Under the pieces are notes generated by a model. The model did no database searches. It was not told the DNA's origin and worked only from the letters and a program-made list of their open reading frames with translations. A stretch of 64,000 nucleotides of DNA. Origin: Desmodesmus armatus (lineage: Eukaryota; Chlorophyta; Chlorophyceae; Sphaeropleales; Scenedesmaceae). Position 1 is the first letter of the stretch, and every line of letters starts with the position of its first letter. The position numbers and the translations under genes were made by a program. The DNA lies in contig VIIQ02000703.1 of NCBI GenBank assembly GCA_007449985.2, forward strand, positions 186,001 to 250,000. The letters run 5' to 3'. Positions 46,601 through 58,547 of this stretch are shown here, piece by piece.

Positions 46601-49600
46601 GGCCTTCGAGGTACCAAGTGGTCAGGCAACCAGCTGGTAGCTGGTGAGGCCGGGATCATCGCAAATGATTCCCTCCTGAAGCCCGCCCTGACATTTGGCA
46701 GATGGCATTACGTACGACTTGCAGCGCTGTCGACTGGCAACACGACCGCGCAGTGCAGCGCATACGTGAACGGGCGCCTGGTGTCTCAAATGGATTGCCA
46801 GCTCGCGAAGATATTCGACTTCTGTGCGGGGTCAGGCCAGACGCTGCAACTTGTCGTGGGCATGTTCGACGGGTGAGGGCGACTGAGTTAATGCGCCTGA
46901 CGTACTTGTGTGTTTTTCCTGTCTTGTACTAACACTGACAATGGTTGCAGCAGGCTGCGTCATATTTTGCTATGGTCATTTTGCCCCTGCACATGCGGCT
47001 TTGTCCTGGCCTTCTTATATTTGGCCCCCACACCATCCATTTGGATGAAGGTGGCTCATGGACCCTCGTGTAACTCCTTGCCTGCATGCAGGTATGTAGA
47101 TGACGTACGACTGTACGCTTCACCAAGCGGCACCTTGAGCACCCTCTGCGGGCCTCGACCTACGCCACCTCCACCCTCGCCATCGCCCGCCCCTCCGCCG
47201 CCCGTCCAAGTCTTCTCGCCCTACACCGTCAACCAGGCCACCATCGCCCTCATGAACGCAGACACCCTGTGCGGTGCCTCAGGCGACATGGTGAACAGCA
47301 GCCTCCCCCTGCGCCTCTACAGCTACGGTCAGCCGACAGGCACCTCTCTCAAGCCATTGAAGGTATGCACTCAGAGTCTGCCATTTTGCATGCGTGATGG
47401 GGCTCTATCACCATTTTCAATGTCTGTACGGTACGGTACGGTATGGTACGGTATGGTATGGTACGGTACGGTATGTTACGGTACGGTACGGTACCGTACT
47501 GCACGGGCAGTGCAGAGGTGGAATGATGCCAGGCCCTGGGCAAGACAGCGCATGCTCAACAGAGTGGTGCCACCAAAGTTTCACTCGAGGGCTGAGTGTC
47601 TTCACCATGTGCAATGGGGAAGTCATTGATCACACAAGTGTGACAATGCCACTTGGCCTGCCTTCTTTGCGCAGGTGTCATACCCGTCCGGCCTATCTAC
47701 TGGTGCCGCTGGCACCAGCACATGGGGTGCTGACACATCTGGCTGCAGCCTGCGCCTTGGTAGCGATGCAGTGCAAGGCGGCAACGCGTTGGTCAGCTGG
47801 CGCCTACCCAAGAGCCTTCTCCAGCCTGCAGTATTCACCAACTGCCTCACGATCGAGGCAAAGGTGTTTGTTGAGAGCTGGCGCAGGGGCTACAGCAAGT
47901 GGAATTCTGACGTCTTGGGCATGTCTTGCAACTGGGATACGTTCTTCAAGTTCAGCCATGACATATGGAAGGGGCCTGCCGTGCTGCTGTCAACGCCCAG
48001 TGCAAGCGCAACAGGTGCATTTGCGGGCACCCTGGGTAACTCCAGTGTTGTAGAGTCTGCAGTGTTCCCAGGCAGTTGGCATCACGTCGCTCTGACTGCC
48101 AACGCTACGACATGTGTGGTGTCCGTGGACGGGGTGGCTGTGGTGTCTGGCAAGTGCGCTGCAGAGAAGCTGCTGTGGCAGACCAACATCGACGTGGTTG
48201 TGGGAGGCTTTGTGGGCTGGGTGGATGATTTTGCAGTGTCTGCTGATGCGCCACCCACTCAAGTGAGTTACTGCTTGCAGTCATCACCATCACACGTTTT
48301 CCTAGCAAGTTCCGTGTGCGTATAGCAACAATTTTACCTGGGTGCCATACAACGCACCACCAGCGTCGCTTTGCAGTACGGTGAAAAGTTCGCTCACTTT
48401 GTGCAGATGCGAAGGCGCTGTCTGTGCAGACGTTTGCGTCCTTGTTGGGTGGTTTGCTGTGTGGCTGTGCTGTCTTGATGTGTCTGCCATCCAAAAGAGC
48501 GACACATTCGAGGCAGGGCGCGTGTTGGCAGCGCCCTGCTCGTACCTCCACATGTCCAATTACAGTCACACTACTACTCCTCATGCCCGGGGTGCATAGA
48601 GTGTTGCTACAGCCGTAGAAGGTTGTTACCTGCATTTGATCGACATGCATTTCCGCTGATATCATGTCACGGACAGGCTGTGCCACTCTCGCCCTTCAAT
48701 CATTGGGGGGTTGTCAACTTGTTCAACACCCGCCCTGCTGCTGCAATGCAGGTACCCAACACCTCAAACTACGTGCTGCCACTGCCACCACCGCTGCCAT
48801 CCTTACCATCACCATCACCCTCTCCAACTCCGCCCTCACCATCTCCCGCACCATCCAAGCGCGACAACCGCTTCGCCCCGTTGGTGCCTGATGCTGCTAC
48901 ATTGGCAGTCATGAATGCAGACTCATCTTGCGGTCTGACTGCAGAAGCAGTGGCAGCAGCAGACACTGGGGTGCCTTTGGCATACTACAGCGGCGGCCAA
49001 GCCACAGGCAGCTCCCTGACTCCCACTTCTGCCACATACACAGCTGGGCTGTCGGTCAGCAGCAGCAACCCTCGCTGGATGCCGGATGGGGTCACAGCGG
49101 TTGGGTGCAGCTTGCGAGTTGCGAGCGAGGCGGTCGCAGGCGGCAGTGCAGGGCTTGCTTGGAAGGTAAGCATGTTCTTGATCTTGCTGTCTCATCTGTC
49201 GCTCTCCCTCTTCCCTCTTCCCTCTTCCCTCGCCCTCGCCCTCGCCCTCGCTCCCTCCTCCCTCGCTCCCTCGCTCCCTCGCTCCCTCCTCCCTCCTCCC
49301 TCGCTCCCTCGCTCCCTCCTCGCTCCTCCCTCCTCCCTCTCCTTTTGTGCTCCGGTCCGACATGGAATGGCTGGCATGAGCTTCTGGGGTGTCAGAGCTC
49401 TGTAGCTGCCAGCATGTATGACAATCAGTCAAATTCACACAGTGTTGACCCCTTTAGCTATGAAGCTTGAGAGATGTTGCCAGCCATTCACTGATACCAC
49501 GGAGATGGGACAACACATCAGAGGGAACCACAACACAAGTTTAACACATGCCTGCTTGGCTCCCTTGTGGGTTGCACCCTTGTGGGTTGCATGGCTTTGC

Positions 49601-51204
49601 CGTGCCCACTTTCACTTTTTTCTGTGACTTCAACTATAACATGCATGCATGCATTGTGGGTTGCTCAGCTTTTGCTGAGCCAATTACTGTGACTGTAACT
49701 CTAACATGCATGCAGGTGCCCAGGAGCGTGCTGCAGCCCGCCATCAATGCAAACGCCTTCACAGTTGAGGCAAAAATCTTCCCTGAGTTGTGGCGCAAGG
49801 GGTACAGCAAATGGAACGCGGACGTCCTGGGTTCACAGTGCAACTGGTAGGTCCGACCTACTTAAGGACTTCAACTTTACAGTGCTTGCATCAGCATGAT
49901 GCCATTGCCATGGTGTGCATATGACTTGAAGGACGTAAGGCTCCAAGCCTGGTGGTGCATGCTGGCATCCTCACTGCACTGTTGGAATCAACTCATAATG
50001 TTGACATCAGCGCTTGAGCAGCATGCTTGCTGTGGGTGAGCGGCCAGCTCCTACCCTCAGTGCTGCTTGCAAAACAGCCCAGGCCTCCCTGACCAGCACC
50101 ATATTGTGTGCCAGCAAGTTGCTGGCAGCAACCACGACACCACTTTCTGCAGCAGCCTGCACCATGCCTCATCCTTCGCTGCATGTTGGTCTGCACACCA
50201 TGCAATATGCGCTATCCTCTCCCCCAACATCTTCCTGTTCCACTGCTGTTGATCACTTTAGGGACTCCGTTTTCAAGTTCACGCACAATATCTGGAACGG
50301 GATGACCGTCCAGCTGAGTACTCCCTCCGCCAGCAATACAGGAGCCTTTGCTGGCACCCTAGCAACCACAACCCTCGTCGAGGCTGCCTTGCCGCCAGGC
50401 ATGTGGCATCACGTTGCTCTCGCGGCCAACTCCACGACGTGTGTGGTGTCGGTGAATGGAGTGGAGGTGGTGGCGGGGAAGTGTGAGGCGAGGAAGCTGA
50501 TCTGGCAGACTGCAACGACGTTCTACATGGGCGGTTTTGTGGGCTGGGTGGATGAGATGGCGGTGTCAGCAGCTGCAAGGACCACCCAGGTGAGCCCCCC
50601 TCCCCCCCCCCCCACCCCCCTACCCCCCCCCCCACCCTGCACCCCCCCCCCCCCCCCACACACACACACCACACCGGCGGTGTCAGCAGCTGCAACTTGG
50701 TCGGACCACTCAGGTGAGCCTTGTGGGGGAAGAAATTGTTACACGTTGACACAGTCACCACACATCAAAGGAGGAGCATCAGCACATGGAGGCTGATGCA
50801 GTGGTCTGTGGGGTTGCGATGTGCTGCACAGTTGGTGGCCAAGCTGTGCAGTGCAGTGCTGCAGTGCATTTTGTCTAATTATGATGGGCCAAAATGATGA
50901 TGGCAAGCTTGCTGTACCAGTGAGAGCAGATGTTGCGGTTCCCTTGCACTCCCAATGGGAGTGTGCTGTTTGCTGTGTTACTTGGGGATCTGTGGCCCAA
51001 AGATGATGATGGATCATTGCCCTGCTATTTGCTCATGAGACATGTGCAGGGGGGAAACTTGTGGTGGATTTTGTGGGCTGGTGATGCTGACTCAGCATGG
51101 TGCGGCACCAAGACTGGCTAGCTAGTGCAGCACACTAACTTAGTTTAATTTAAATTAATTGAATGTCTGTGTTGCTGTCATTGCAGGTGCCACTTCTGCC
51201 CTGA
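34695..51204 (+). CDS. Secreted multidomain GH9 endoglucanase with CelD-type Ig, PKD and LamG-like domains
   Basis: 25 exons: 34695-34792, 36336-36463, 37049-37293, 37851-38102, 38858-38992, 39307-39401, 39811-40063, 40380-40538, 40940-41040, 41399-41510, 41787-42132, 42343-42449, 42908-43162, 43497-43586, 44061-44263, 44803-44906, 45173-45324, 45640-45817, 46353-46872, 47092-47362, 47675-48262, 48752-49165, 49716-49846, 50262-50589, 51187-51204. Total 5,283 bases, 1,760 residues, all phases agreeing. Order: signal sequence (APWIVLVLLTISFGAARA); CelD_N-like Ig domain about 140-285 (NENIHVNQVGYPLAGPKRA); GH9 domain about 290-860 with DAGDYGKYV (D409/D412, candidate base), PKDTTCTAQ, NYIMGVNPQGY and TEYTVPEM (E842, candidate acid); PKD about 895-945 (EFDFGDGG); LamG-like domain about 1005-1190; two more LamG-like domains joined by Pro/Ser linkers (PPPPSPSPAPPPP) to 1755. 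GH9 enzymes cut beta-1,4-glucan. Exon 19 could instead begin at 46320 (+11 residues). Confidence 0.87.
36473..37023. repeat. Telomere-like repeats facing each other at the two ends of GH9 intron 2
   Basis: Near the donor, 36473-36509 reads as degenerate TTTGGG/TTTAGGG units (GTAGGGTTTAGGGTT). Near the acceptor, 36998-37023 holds the complement (ACCCTAACCCTCAACCC). Plant/green-algal telomeres use TTTAGGG. Smaller pieces recur in later introns (43733, 44948). Confidence 0.7.
38374..38587. repeat. (CAGGTG)n hexamer array, about 35 units
   Basis: A nearly perfect hexanucleotide array fills the middle of GH9 intron 4. All six frames stay open through it (Val-Gln, Gly-Ala, Cys-Arg and their complements), which explains six long spurious frames there. 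Each unit is CAG followed by GTG, the consensus of an acceptor joined to a donor. Confidence 0.97.
44226..44725. repeat. Tandem duplication of the exon 15 end plus intron, about 247-base unit
   Basis: ATGGCCCTGGCTCTTGGAGC starts at 44226 in exon 15 and recurs at 44473, with the donor GTGAGT and over 150 bases of intron also repeated. The second copy lacks an upstream acceptor in a usable phase, so it is probably spliced out. Confidence 0.85.
47427..47500. repeat. (GGTAC/GGTAT)n pentamer microsatellite
   Basis: About 14 units of a five-base repeat with C/T variation in GH9 intron 20. Confidence 0.9.
49190..49345. repeat. Polypyrimidine array (CCCTCG/CTCCCT)n
   Basis: Strand-biased C/T repeats in GH9 intron 22, giving long spurious Ser-Leu-Pro or Glu-Gly-Arg frames. 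Confidence 0.85.
50597..50714. repeat. Poly-C/CA tract with duplicated end of GH9 exon 24
   Basis: After the exon 24 donor, C runs and a CA stretch (50597-50668) lead to 50671-50711, which repeats the end of exon 24 (GGTGTCAGCAGCTGCAA, then ACCACTCAG and GTGAGCC). The copy has a different codon content and is probably intronic. Confidence 0.75.
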
Positions 51205-53160
51205 GCACACACCCACAAGGCGGCCTTCAGGCATCAAGCTTGATGGTAGGCGGGTTACTCCTGTTGAACAAGCCTTGGCACCCACACTGCTGAAGGGGTG
51301 GCACACTGCGCCTCCCGATAGCTGTGTGGGGAAAGGCCTGCCCGTGGCCCACGGCTAAGCGGCTTAGCAGTGGGCAGCTCAGCTGTGTACAAGGGTGGTG
51401 CTGATGGGATGTCTGGGATATGTTGTGTGCCACGGCAGGATGTGGCGTTGAGATCATGGTCATTTTTTTGGTATACCAAGTTTACCAGTTTGAGATCATG
51501 GTAGCGTGCAGATCATGGTAGCCTCCTGGCGGCCAGGAAGCTGGGGTATTGGCAAGGGCATTTATACGATAGATGCTGAGCGGCTCAGCATGCTGGCAAC
51601 TGCGTGCTGAAGGGATGCTTCACTGCGCAATGCAGCGCTGCACCGCACTTGCCTCAGCGCAGCTATTCGGGGCAGAGCGCGCACTGCTGGGGGGGTGCCT
51701 CTGGGCAGGCATCATGTTTTTCACTGCACAGCATGCAGCACTTCACACCATATGTGTTTGTGGTGATTTGTCCTACAACACGCGTAGTGCACCGCTTGGA
51801 GCAGGGTGTGCACTTATGGTAGCCCGCATGATTTGGGAGTGTCACATTACGACTGAATGCTGCAATTATTGCACACTGGTTGACCATCGTGAAGAGGTCA
51901 GTGTCTGGGGCCCAGAAAGTGTCCTTCAGGCTTGCCAGGCATTGGGTAGCTGTGCGAAGTTTGGCAGCTCTTTTAAGCAGCATTTTCTGAAAGCAGTACG
52001 TGAAGTGTGAACGAGAGTTATGTTGCATTGTGCGTGCGCACAGGGCTTTCTAAGTGCAATGCATTGGGCGCCCCACACAGCCGACTTGGTGGTTCATATC
52101 AATGATCATTCCCTTTGTGGTGGTGGTGGTGGAGACAACATGGTTGGTCATTTGGTGCAGCTGCCATGGTTGGCTATTTGGTGCAGCTGCCATGACGGAC
52201 AGGCCTGCGGGGCTTGCCAAACGGGTTGCAGTGTTGCACAAAAGTTGACATTGGGGAGACAGGGGGCATACTTGAACATGTCCCAGGCAGATGAGGTTGC
52301 AAGCAGATGGTGATGCAGAGTCAGCACGTTCTTGGTGACTGTGGTTTGTTTGGCTGGGCAGGGGACTTGCATTGACATGCTCTCTTCATGCTGCCGTACC
52401 CTCCTGGGTGGGCTGTGCATTTCTTCCGAAGGAATGCAGCTGCGGTAGCTATATGAATGCACTGTGCCTTCCTTTTTCACAGCTCTACGTCATGATGATC
52501 AGTGCATTGGTTGACAATACGTTGGATGGCTGTCTTGACATGCAGCAGCAGTCCACCAGTGCCATTGGTGCCATTGGCACGCAAGGCTTGTTGGTTCACC
52601 TGGATGGCAGCTTGGCCACTTTGAGCAAGCAAGGCAGCCGTGTGCTTTGGGTGGCACTGAGAATGCAGCAAGCATGATGCTTTTGTGCACAGCAGCCTGC
52701 CTGCATATGCTGTACGTTGCTGCTATTGCACTGGGTTGAACGCCAAGCACTGCACTGAGTGGCGCTACTGGTATCTGATAAGACGCCTAGTGGACTGTCA
52801 CAAGCAGAGTTTACTTGTAAGGGGGATGTGGTATGGTGCATTTGGGCAGTCTTGACCAATGCAGCCTTTGTTTGGGTTTGCGGGCGATGTGCAGCTGCCA
52901 ACAAATGGCTCTGCAGCTAGCACAAGTGAGCTGTGTGGGCTGCATGTCTGCTGTGGCTCAAATGCATGTCCATCTTTGGTGCATTGCCAGTCATGTGGGC
53001 TGCCTGAACGGCTATTGTCAAGGCTGGGTGGCTCAGTGAGTGCATTGTGGGTTTTGCCGTGCGCATGTGGATTGTGCTGGTCGACCAGCAAGACGTCTTG
53101 GTCTGTATTCGGCAGGAAACGTGGTGTATGGCTACTGCTTCGGCCAGCAGAAGCGCATGG
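51205..53160. other. Intergenic after GH9, no gene seen
   Basis: No exon chain. 51802-51890 has the diverged partner at 34222-34320 described for the GH9 fragment. The right end is the LEA gene C promoter. Confidence 0.5.
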
Positions 53161-53178
53161 GAAGCTGCACGTAAGGCG

Positions 53179-53335
53179 TACACATCATTCTGACTCTTGC
53201 GAATCCAATCGTATCGAGCTTGTAAGGGTCAGCAGCCACATGAGGCGATCGTGTGGCTGCCGCGCAGTCCGAGGATATGACGTGTGCGGTGTCACCCTGA
53301 CGACACATGGATCGCCCAGATCACTCGATAAAAAG
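53179..53335 (+). promoter_or_regulatory. Promoter of LEA gene C with blocks shared with gene D
   Basis: Three blocks recur in order upstream of gene D: TACACATCATTCTGACTC (53179), GTGGCTGCCGCG...TCCGAGGATATGAC (53253-53281) and GTGTCACCCTGACGACAC (53289-53306). The last holds a TGACG core. An A/T-rich GATAAAAAG at 53327 is in TATA position, about 95 bases before the ATG. Confidence 0.6.
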
Positions 53336-53422
53336 TCGCGCAGATTGTTAACTATAATACACAATTGCGCTCTCCAACATTCGAACATCTCAAACTCTTC
53401 AACCTTCAACAAACCAGCGACC

Positions 53423-54169
53423 ATGTCTGACATCCAGCAGGAGAAGAACCAGGTGGCTCAGGAGGTAAGAAACAATGCGTTTTGACCATACAAGCGTTGC
53501 TCTAGCTCCGAAATGCGCAGCGCTGGTGCGCGCATCTGCTGGTGTTCATCAACGCCGCTGTTGTCGCATCCCGCGCTTACAATTTGGCCCATCTCGCAAC
53601 TTTGCCCCTGCAGAAGTTCGGCAAGGAATTTGACGAGTTGGAGGGCCGCGAGCATCAGAGCGTCGGTGGCACCGTTGGCGGACAGCACCGCAAGCAGCAG
53701 ATGGGGGAGGTGAGCCTCTGAGTGCCACAAGACACCCTGCTGCACCCCTTTTGCAGCAATGCAGTCTGAGAGTCTGTTGCGCAGTAGATTGCGTGTGCCA
53801 GCAGATGGGACCAGGCTCGTTCCCTGCATTGCAAGCCCCTCTCATGAAGTTGATGTCACCAGCATGCGGCGTGTGCAATGCCTTGAGCGTGGTGCATTGA
53901 GGCTGTGTGACAGCAGTTTGGTAGTGACAGCTGCTCCCGACATGGTCAAAACACATGCATGTTGCTGCCCCAACAGCTGCACCTGCATACTGCACCACAT
54001 ACCTTTATGTTCCCATTCTGACTCAATTTGCTCCTGCCTGCTGCCCTTCCTTGTCACTCCCACCCATCCACTGCTTGCACAGGAGCATGGCGGTGATGCC
54101 TCTGCTGGCTACGCTGAGATGGGCTCCAAGGGTGGCGCTGTCACCAAGGAGGACACCGGCAGTGCTTAA
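53423..54169 (+). CDS. LEA group 1 (Em/KGG-repeat) stress protein, gene C
   Basis: Three phase-0 exons: 53423-53464, 53614-53709, 54083-54169; 74 residues. Leader MSDIQQEKNQVAQE differs from that of genes A and B. The second exon gives KFGKEFDELEGREH and GGTVGGQHRKQQMGE; the last gives EHGGDASAGYAEMGSKGG and the tail GAVTKEDTGSA. Small, hydrophilic, without signal peptide; expected to be a soluble desiccation/stress protectant. Shortest repeat number of the family together with gene D. TGTAA occurs about 330 bases past the stop. Confidence 0.88.
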
Positions 54170-56442
54170 GCTGCTGCTTGTCGTGGGGTGTTGACAGTTA
54201 TGCCATGTGATTCTGGACGGGAGAGCGGTAGTGGCTGTGACGCACCTTGTACAGATACAGTTGCACAATCGGCGGCACAGCTGTGCATGCAGTGCCCTAT
54301 AAAGTTGACCATTGTTGTTTGCCACACCGCCAGTGGACCATCTTGCCACTGCTGCGGATGTGAGATGCGCGTTATTGTGGGGTTGACCCCTCAGCAATGT
54401 ATCACTAACGACCTTACATATGGTACTGTACCTATGTGGCATACTATGCCACATGGGCCATCGACATCAGCATATTTTAGTCGCCATGACCATCTGTAAT
54501 ACAGCTGCACATGCAGTCATGCAGACACTGGTCCGTCTGCTTTTGCGTGGTGCTTTTGCGTGGTGCTGGAGCAATGGTGATGCTGACTGTGTATGGTGTG
54601 CCATGTATGTAACAAGCCAAAAATTATGCAAGAGAAAATGTGGTGGTAGTCAGCCTGAGCCAATGCCACACCGGGTGTTTGCCACACTGTGGCACACTGT
54701 ACTGTGGATGCATACAGCAGATCAGGCCATCTTGTCATGCACCACGATGCTGTTGGCGGCAACACAACCTGATCACTTTCCATTCCATGTACATACACAA
54801 TACTGTATCTCTCATTTCCGATCGTTTCCAAATCTTTGCACGTCAGTATCATCCAACACACACCTCCAGCAGCTCTGACCATATGATCTACAACAGAATG
54901 GGCATATTGTGCACCTGACGCAACATGCAACATCATTCAGTCAAAAAACAGTCCCTGCCACCATCATGATGATGCACAGCATGCCATGCTACAGTATACC
55001 TGCGCCAGTTGCCAATCAGCACAACTCAGTACCCTGCAACAACAACAGTAACACGGTGACATGTCAACGTTGCAACAATGTCAAGCCAAGCTGCAATTAT
55101 GCAGTGACTGGCCTCCAGTGCAGCAGTACCGCCTTGCGCATGCTCATTGAGGGGAACCGGTTCTATCAAGCAGGCAGGGTGACTGATCAAAATCGGCTGT
55201 CACAGCAGTGCAAGGTCCCTGTGCCTTGCTGCCTGAACTGATTCGCTTGATGGCGGCAGGTTGGCGGCCATGCTGCAGATGCTGGCATGGAAGCCACCTC
55301 AAGGCGAGTGTGCATTCACAACCGCAAGCCTGTATCACAGCTGAACATGCATTTGCATGGCTGGCGACAAAATCTGCCGGTGCAGTTTGAAAAGACTTCA
55401 CGCCGTTTGAAATTCTTGGCACCCAAACCCTGACTCCTGGATCCAAGGAGACTCCTGCCAGGAGCTCAGCTGGCCTGCTGCTCAGAATGCACCTGGTCCC
55501 AACCAGCTGCTGTTCCGGGACGGAGCTGCCTGCAGCTGCATCAAAAGCGACATATGCCTATGGCTTTGGAGGTACACGCAAAAGGGTACCAGGGCCTGCC
55601 TGGATGCGCAATCTGCAGTGTGTGGCCCACACGGCGGAATGCTGTGGGGATCCGCCTGTCATGATGTCAGGGTGACTCACTGAGAGTGAGGGTCCTCACA
55701 CTCCGGAGTGTGTGGCCGACCATCACTGCAGTGGTTTATCACTTGCGTAATGAAACACTCAACAGTGTGCCAGCCTGTCCTTTATCCGCGTGGAGATGCA
55801 GCGCTGTCTTGCCTTTCTCAACAATGCATACTAAGCTTTCAAAGCAGTGGTGTTGATGCGCATGGCCAGGGTCGGGCTTGCAGACCCTTCAAGCAGCAGA
55901 AGTGCAGCCTGCACAGATGATCTGCAGATGTAGGGTATCTGGTGTGATAATTCACTACAACCAGCGGCTGGAACTCCGTGGTGACTAGGGAATCCAGCCA
56001 GCAGGGACACTGGAGTGAAGCGTGGCCTTTGCTGTGTGTGGATGTCAGGGTATTGTGCCAGCAGTAAGCAGTGTGGCCCAGATTGGGACTGGAAGCTTGC
56101 GGAACCAAAGACTTTGTGGCGCACTGCCAGTGGCTGCCTGGCAGCTATTCAACGGCTGCAAACGACTGGCAGTGTAGGCTGCGCTGCTGTTGCAATTGCA
56201 GCTTTCAGCCAGACAAAGCGTGACAATGCACTTGCAATTGTTGAGCTTGGTTGCATGCTTTGTTGTTGGCTGGCATGCAGGTTTGACCGTTGTGCATTGC
56301 CTGTCCTTGGTGCTGCAGGTTCGGCACCCAGTGAGTGTTGGGTGCCAGTCGTCATGCGCCAACTTTTCTGCCCTGCACACTGAAAATTACTTACAAAGCA
56401 GCAAAAAGTCAAAACCACGACCGAGCACGGGAAACTGCAAGC
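54170..56442. other. Intergenic between LEA genes C and D
   Basis: No gene supported. Holds a perfect 16-base palindrome (55697-55712) related to the one at 24975. Confidence 0.5.
55697..55712. repeat. Palindrome CACACTCCGGAGTGTG
   Basis: Perfect inverted repeat preceded by CCT, as is CACACTCCCCGGGGAGTGTG at 24975; the two share their arms and differ only in the four central bases, suggesting dispersed copies of one element. Confidence 0.7.
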
Positions 56443-56596
56443 TACACATCATTCTGATTCACGCGCAATCTTGCCAAATCTAGCCGGGCACCACACGATC
56501 GCACCCAAAGCGAAATTGTGGCTGCGGCGTCGTCCGAGGACATGACCTTATTTGTGTCAGCTTGACGACACCTCCGGGCCTAAACTACTTTATAAG
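56443..56596 (+). promoter_or_regulatory. Promoter of LEA gene D with blocks shared with gene C
   Basis: TACACATCATTCTGATTC (56443), GTGGCTGCGGCG...TCCGAGGACATGAC (56518-56546) and GTGTCAGCTTGACGACAC (56554-56571) parallel gene C in order. A TATA-like TTTATAAG lies at 56589-56596, about 100 bases before the ATG. Confidence 0.62.
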
Positions 56597-56693
56597 AAAA
56601 GGCGCAGCGTCAACAACAGCATTCAAGGCTCTCGACCCTCACGACCAACGTCAAGCCCAACTTCGACTCTCCACGCATAAACAACCAGCAACC

Positions 56694-57411
56694 ATGTCTG
56701 AAATTCAGCAGGAGAAGAACCAGGTGGCTCAGGAGGTAAGAAATACTCTTACTGCAGCCTTTCACGACTGCCCAGGCCTGCGCGCTGCTACCCGCAGCGC
56801 TTGCCGTCCTCCACTGCCTCGCGCTGACCATTGAACTTCATTGCACCCCGCAGAAGTACGGCAAGGACTTTGACAACCTGGAGAGCCGCGAGCGCCAGAG
56901 CGTCGGTGGAACCGTTGGTGGACAGCACCGCAAGTCACAGATGGCAGAGGTGAGCATGAGCACCATTCTGTTCCTTCGCAATACCGCGTGTATGGCGTGC
57001 TGCAGCAGCTATGCAATGCATGTATCAAGGCGCTGCAGCAGGAATGCACTGCAGGCAGAGTTTCACTCTGCAATGCATCATGTCTGCATTGATGTTCAGG
57101 AGCCCTGCTCAGCAGGGCGCAGTGCGCGACACCAAGCGCATTGCGTCTTGAACCTGCGCAGGCATGCCTGGATGTGCAAGAATATGTGCAGGGTGTGCTT
57201 TGGCATGCTTTTCAGCATGTCCTATGTGGCGTGGCGCCACAAATGACTCATCAAATAAGGTCCTGACTTGTCCCCACCTGCCTGCTGCCCTTGCTTGTCG
57301 CCCCCACCCACCCACTGCTTGCAGGAGCACAGTGGTGATGCCTCTGCTGGCTACGCTGAGATGGGCTCCAAGGGTGGCGCTGTCACCAAGGAGGACACCG
57401 GCAGTGCCTAA
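56694..57411 (+). CDS. LEA group 1 (Em/KGG-repeat) stress protein, gene D
   Basis: Three phase-0 exons: 56694-56735, 56854-56949, 57325-57411; 74 residues, same exon lengths as gene C. Leader MSEIQQEKNQVAQE; second exon KYGKDFDNLESRER and GGTVGGQHRKSQMAE; last exon EHSGDASAGYAEMGSKGG with tail GAVTKEDTGSA. Differences from C are mostly conservative. Predicted soluble stress protectant. Introns diverge far more than exons, which points to retained selection on the protein. TGTAA lies about 415 bases past the stop. Confidence 0.88.
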
Positions 57412-58475
57412 GCTGATGCTGTTGTGAGGTGTTGACATCTATGGCATGTGATTGTGGACGTGTGGTTGGCATGGGCTGTTATGCACACCTACTTTCACAG
57501 CTTCAGTTGCACACTATGTTGTCGCCTCATGTGACTCACTGAGTTGACTTTCTTGATTTTTTTTGGACACCTGTTGGGTGTTACAGTAGCGACCTAGATA
57601 TTATCCGTCACAGGTTGCAGTCTTCGCACCAGCACGTTGTTGTGCCACCCACGTGTGCACCCTACACCAACACTGACTCATGGGGTATGTGGGATGGTGG
57701 GTTGTGAGCCAAATGGTGGCTGTGGGTCGTAGAAGTGGTCACATTGGAAGCATGTGTGGCTGAGCAAGCAACCATGCACATGTTGCATAACCTTGTGCTG
57801 GCTGAATATGGCAGATGGTTGCCTGTAACATGACAGTTGGATTATCATGCTGGGACCAGCCTTGCAGCAAGCCAAAGCTGCACATCTGTGCTGTACAGGC
57901 AACAGAATCTACTTCATAGCATGCCAGTTCAGTGTACCATTGCTTACAACACCGTATGCGCAATGGTCAGCACCAGGGCAGCATCATTCACCTTCATACA
58001 ACCTTATGCAACCATGTGCACCAGACAAATAAATTGAACAGGGCAACACCACAACTCAATGCATGCAACAATTTACCAATGCTAGCTCCAATTGTTCAAC
58101 ACATCACAACAAATAGGCCAACCACAGCAAGTCACAAAATCAATAGCAGCATGTTGCAGCTGCTCAAATAGGCAACAACAACCCATGACAGTACCAGTTA
58201 CAGGCTTTTAAAAGGGGAAAAACTGGGAACAAAATGAAAGAGAGATTGAAGAGTACAACAGACTGGGTGCAACATCCTGCTTTGCACCTTGGGTGCTGCC
58301 TGTGCCTGTTCGGAACAGAATACAGCACTTGAGCACAGCTGTATGGCAATAAGCCTGCAGGTATGCAACACTGCACACACATGACCACGCAGAAAGCACA
58401 ACAATGGAGGTAAGCAGAACCTGTGGTAATGCACTCTGCCAGCCAGACATGGTGGCCATCCTGCTGCACGTCATG
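57412..58475. other. Intergenic between LEA gene D and the GH3 gene (convergent)
   Basis: Two genes end toward each other here. No further gene is seen. Confidence 0.5.
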
Positions 58476-58478
58476 TGC

Positions 58479-58483
58479 TTACA
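58479..58483 (-). terminator. TGTAA polyadenylation-type signal of the GH3 gene
   Basis: TGTAA on the minus strand about 65 bases past the GH3 stop codon. TGTAA is the usual green-algal signal; a five-base motif can also occur by chance. Confidence 0.35.
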
Positions 58484-58547
58484 CAACAAAAGCACACATA
58501 CGCCATGCGATGTTGTTTCACACATGGCCTGTGTCACAAAGTCAAAG

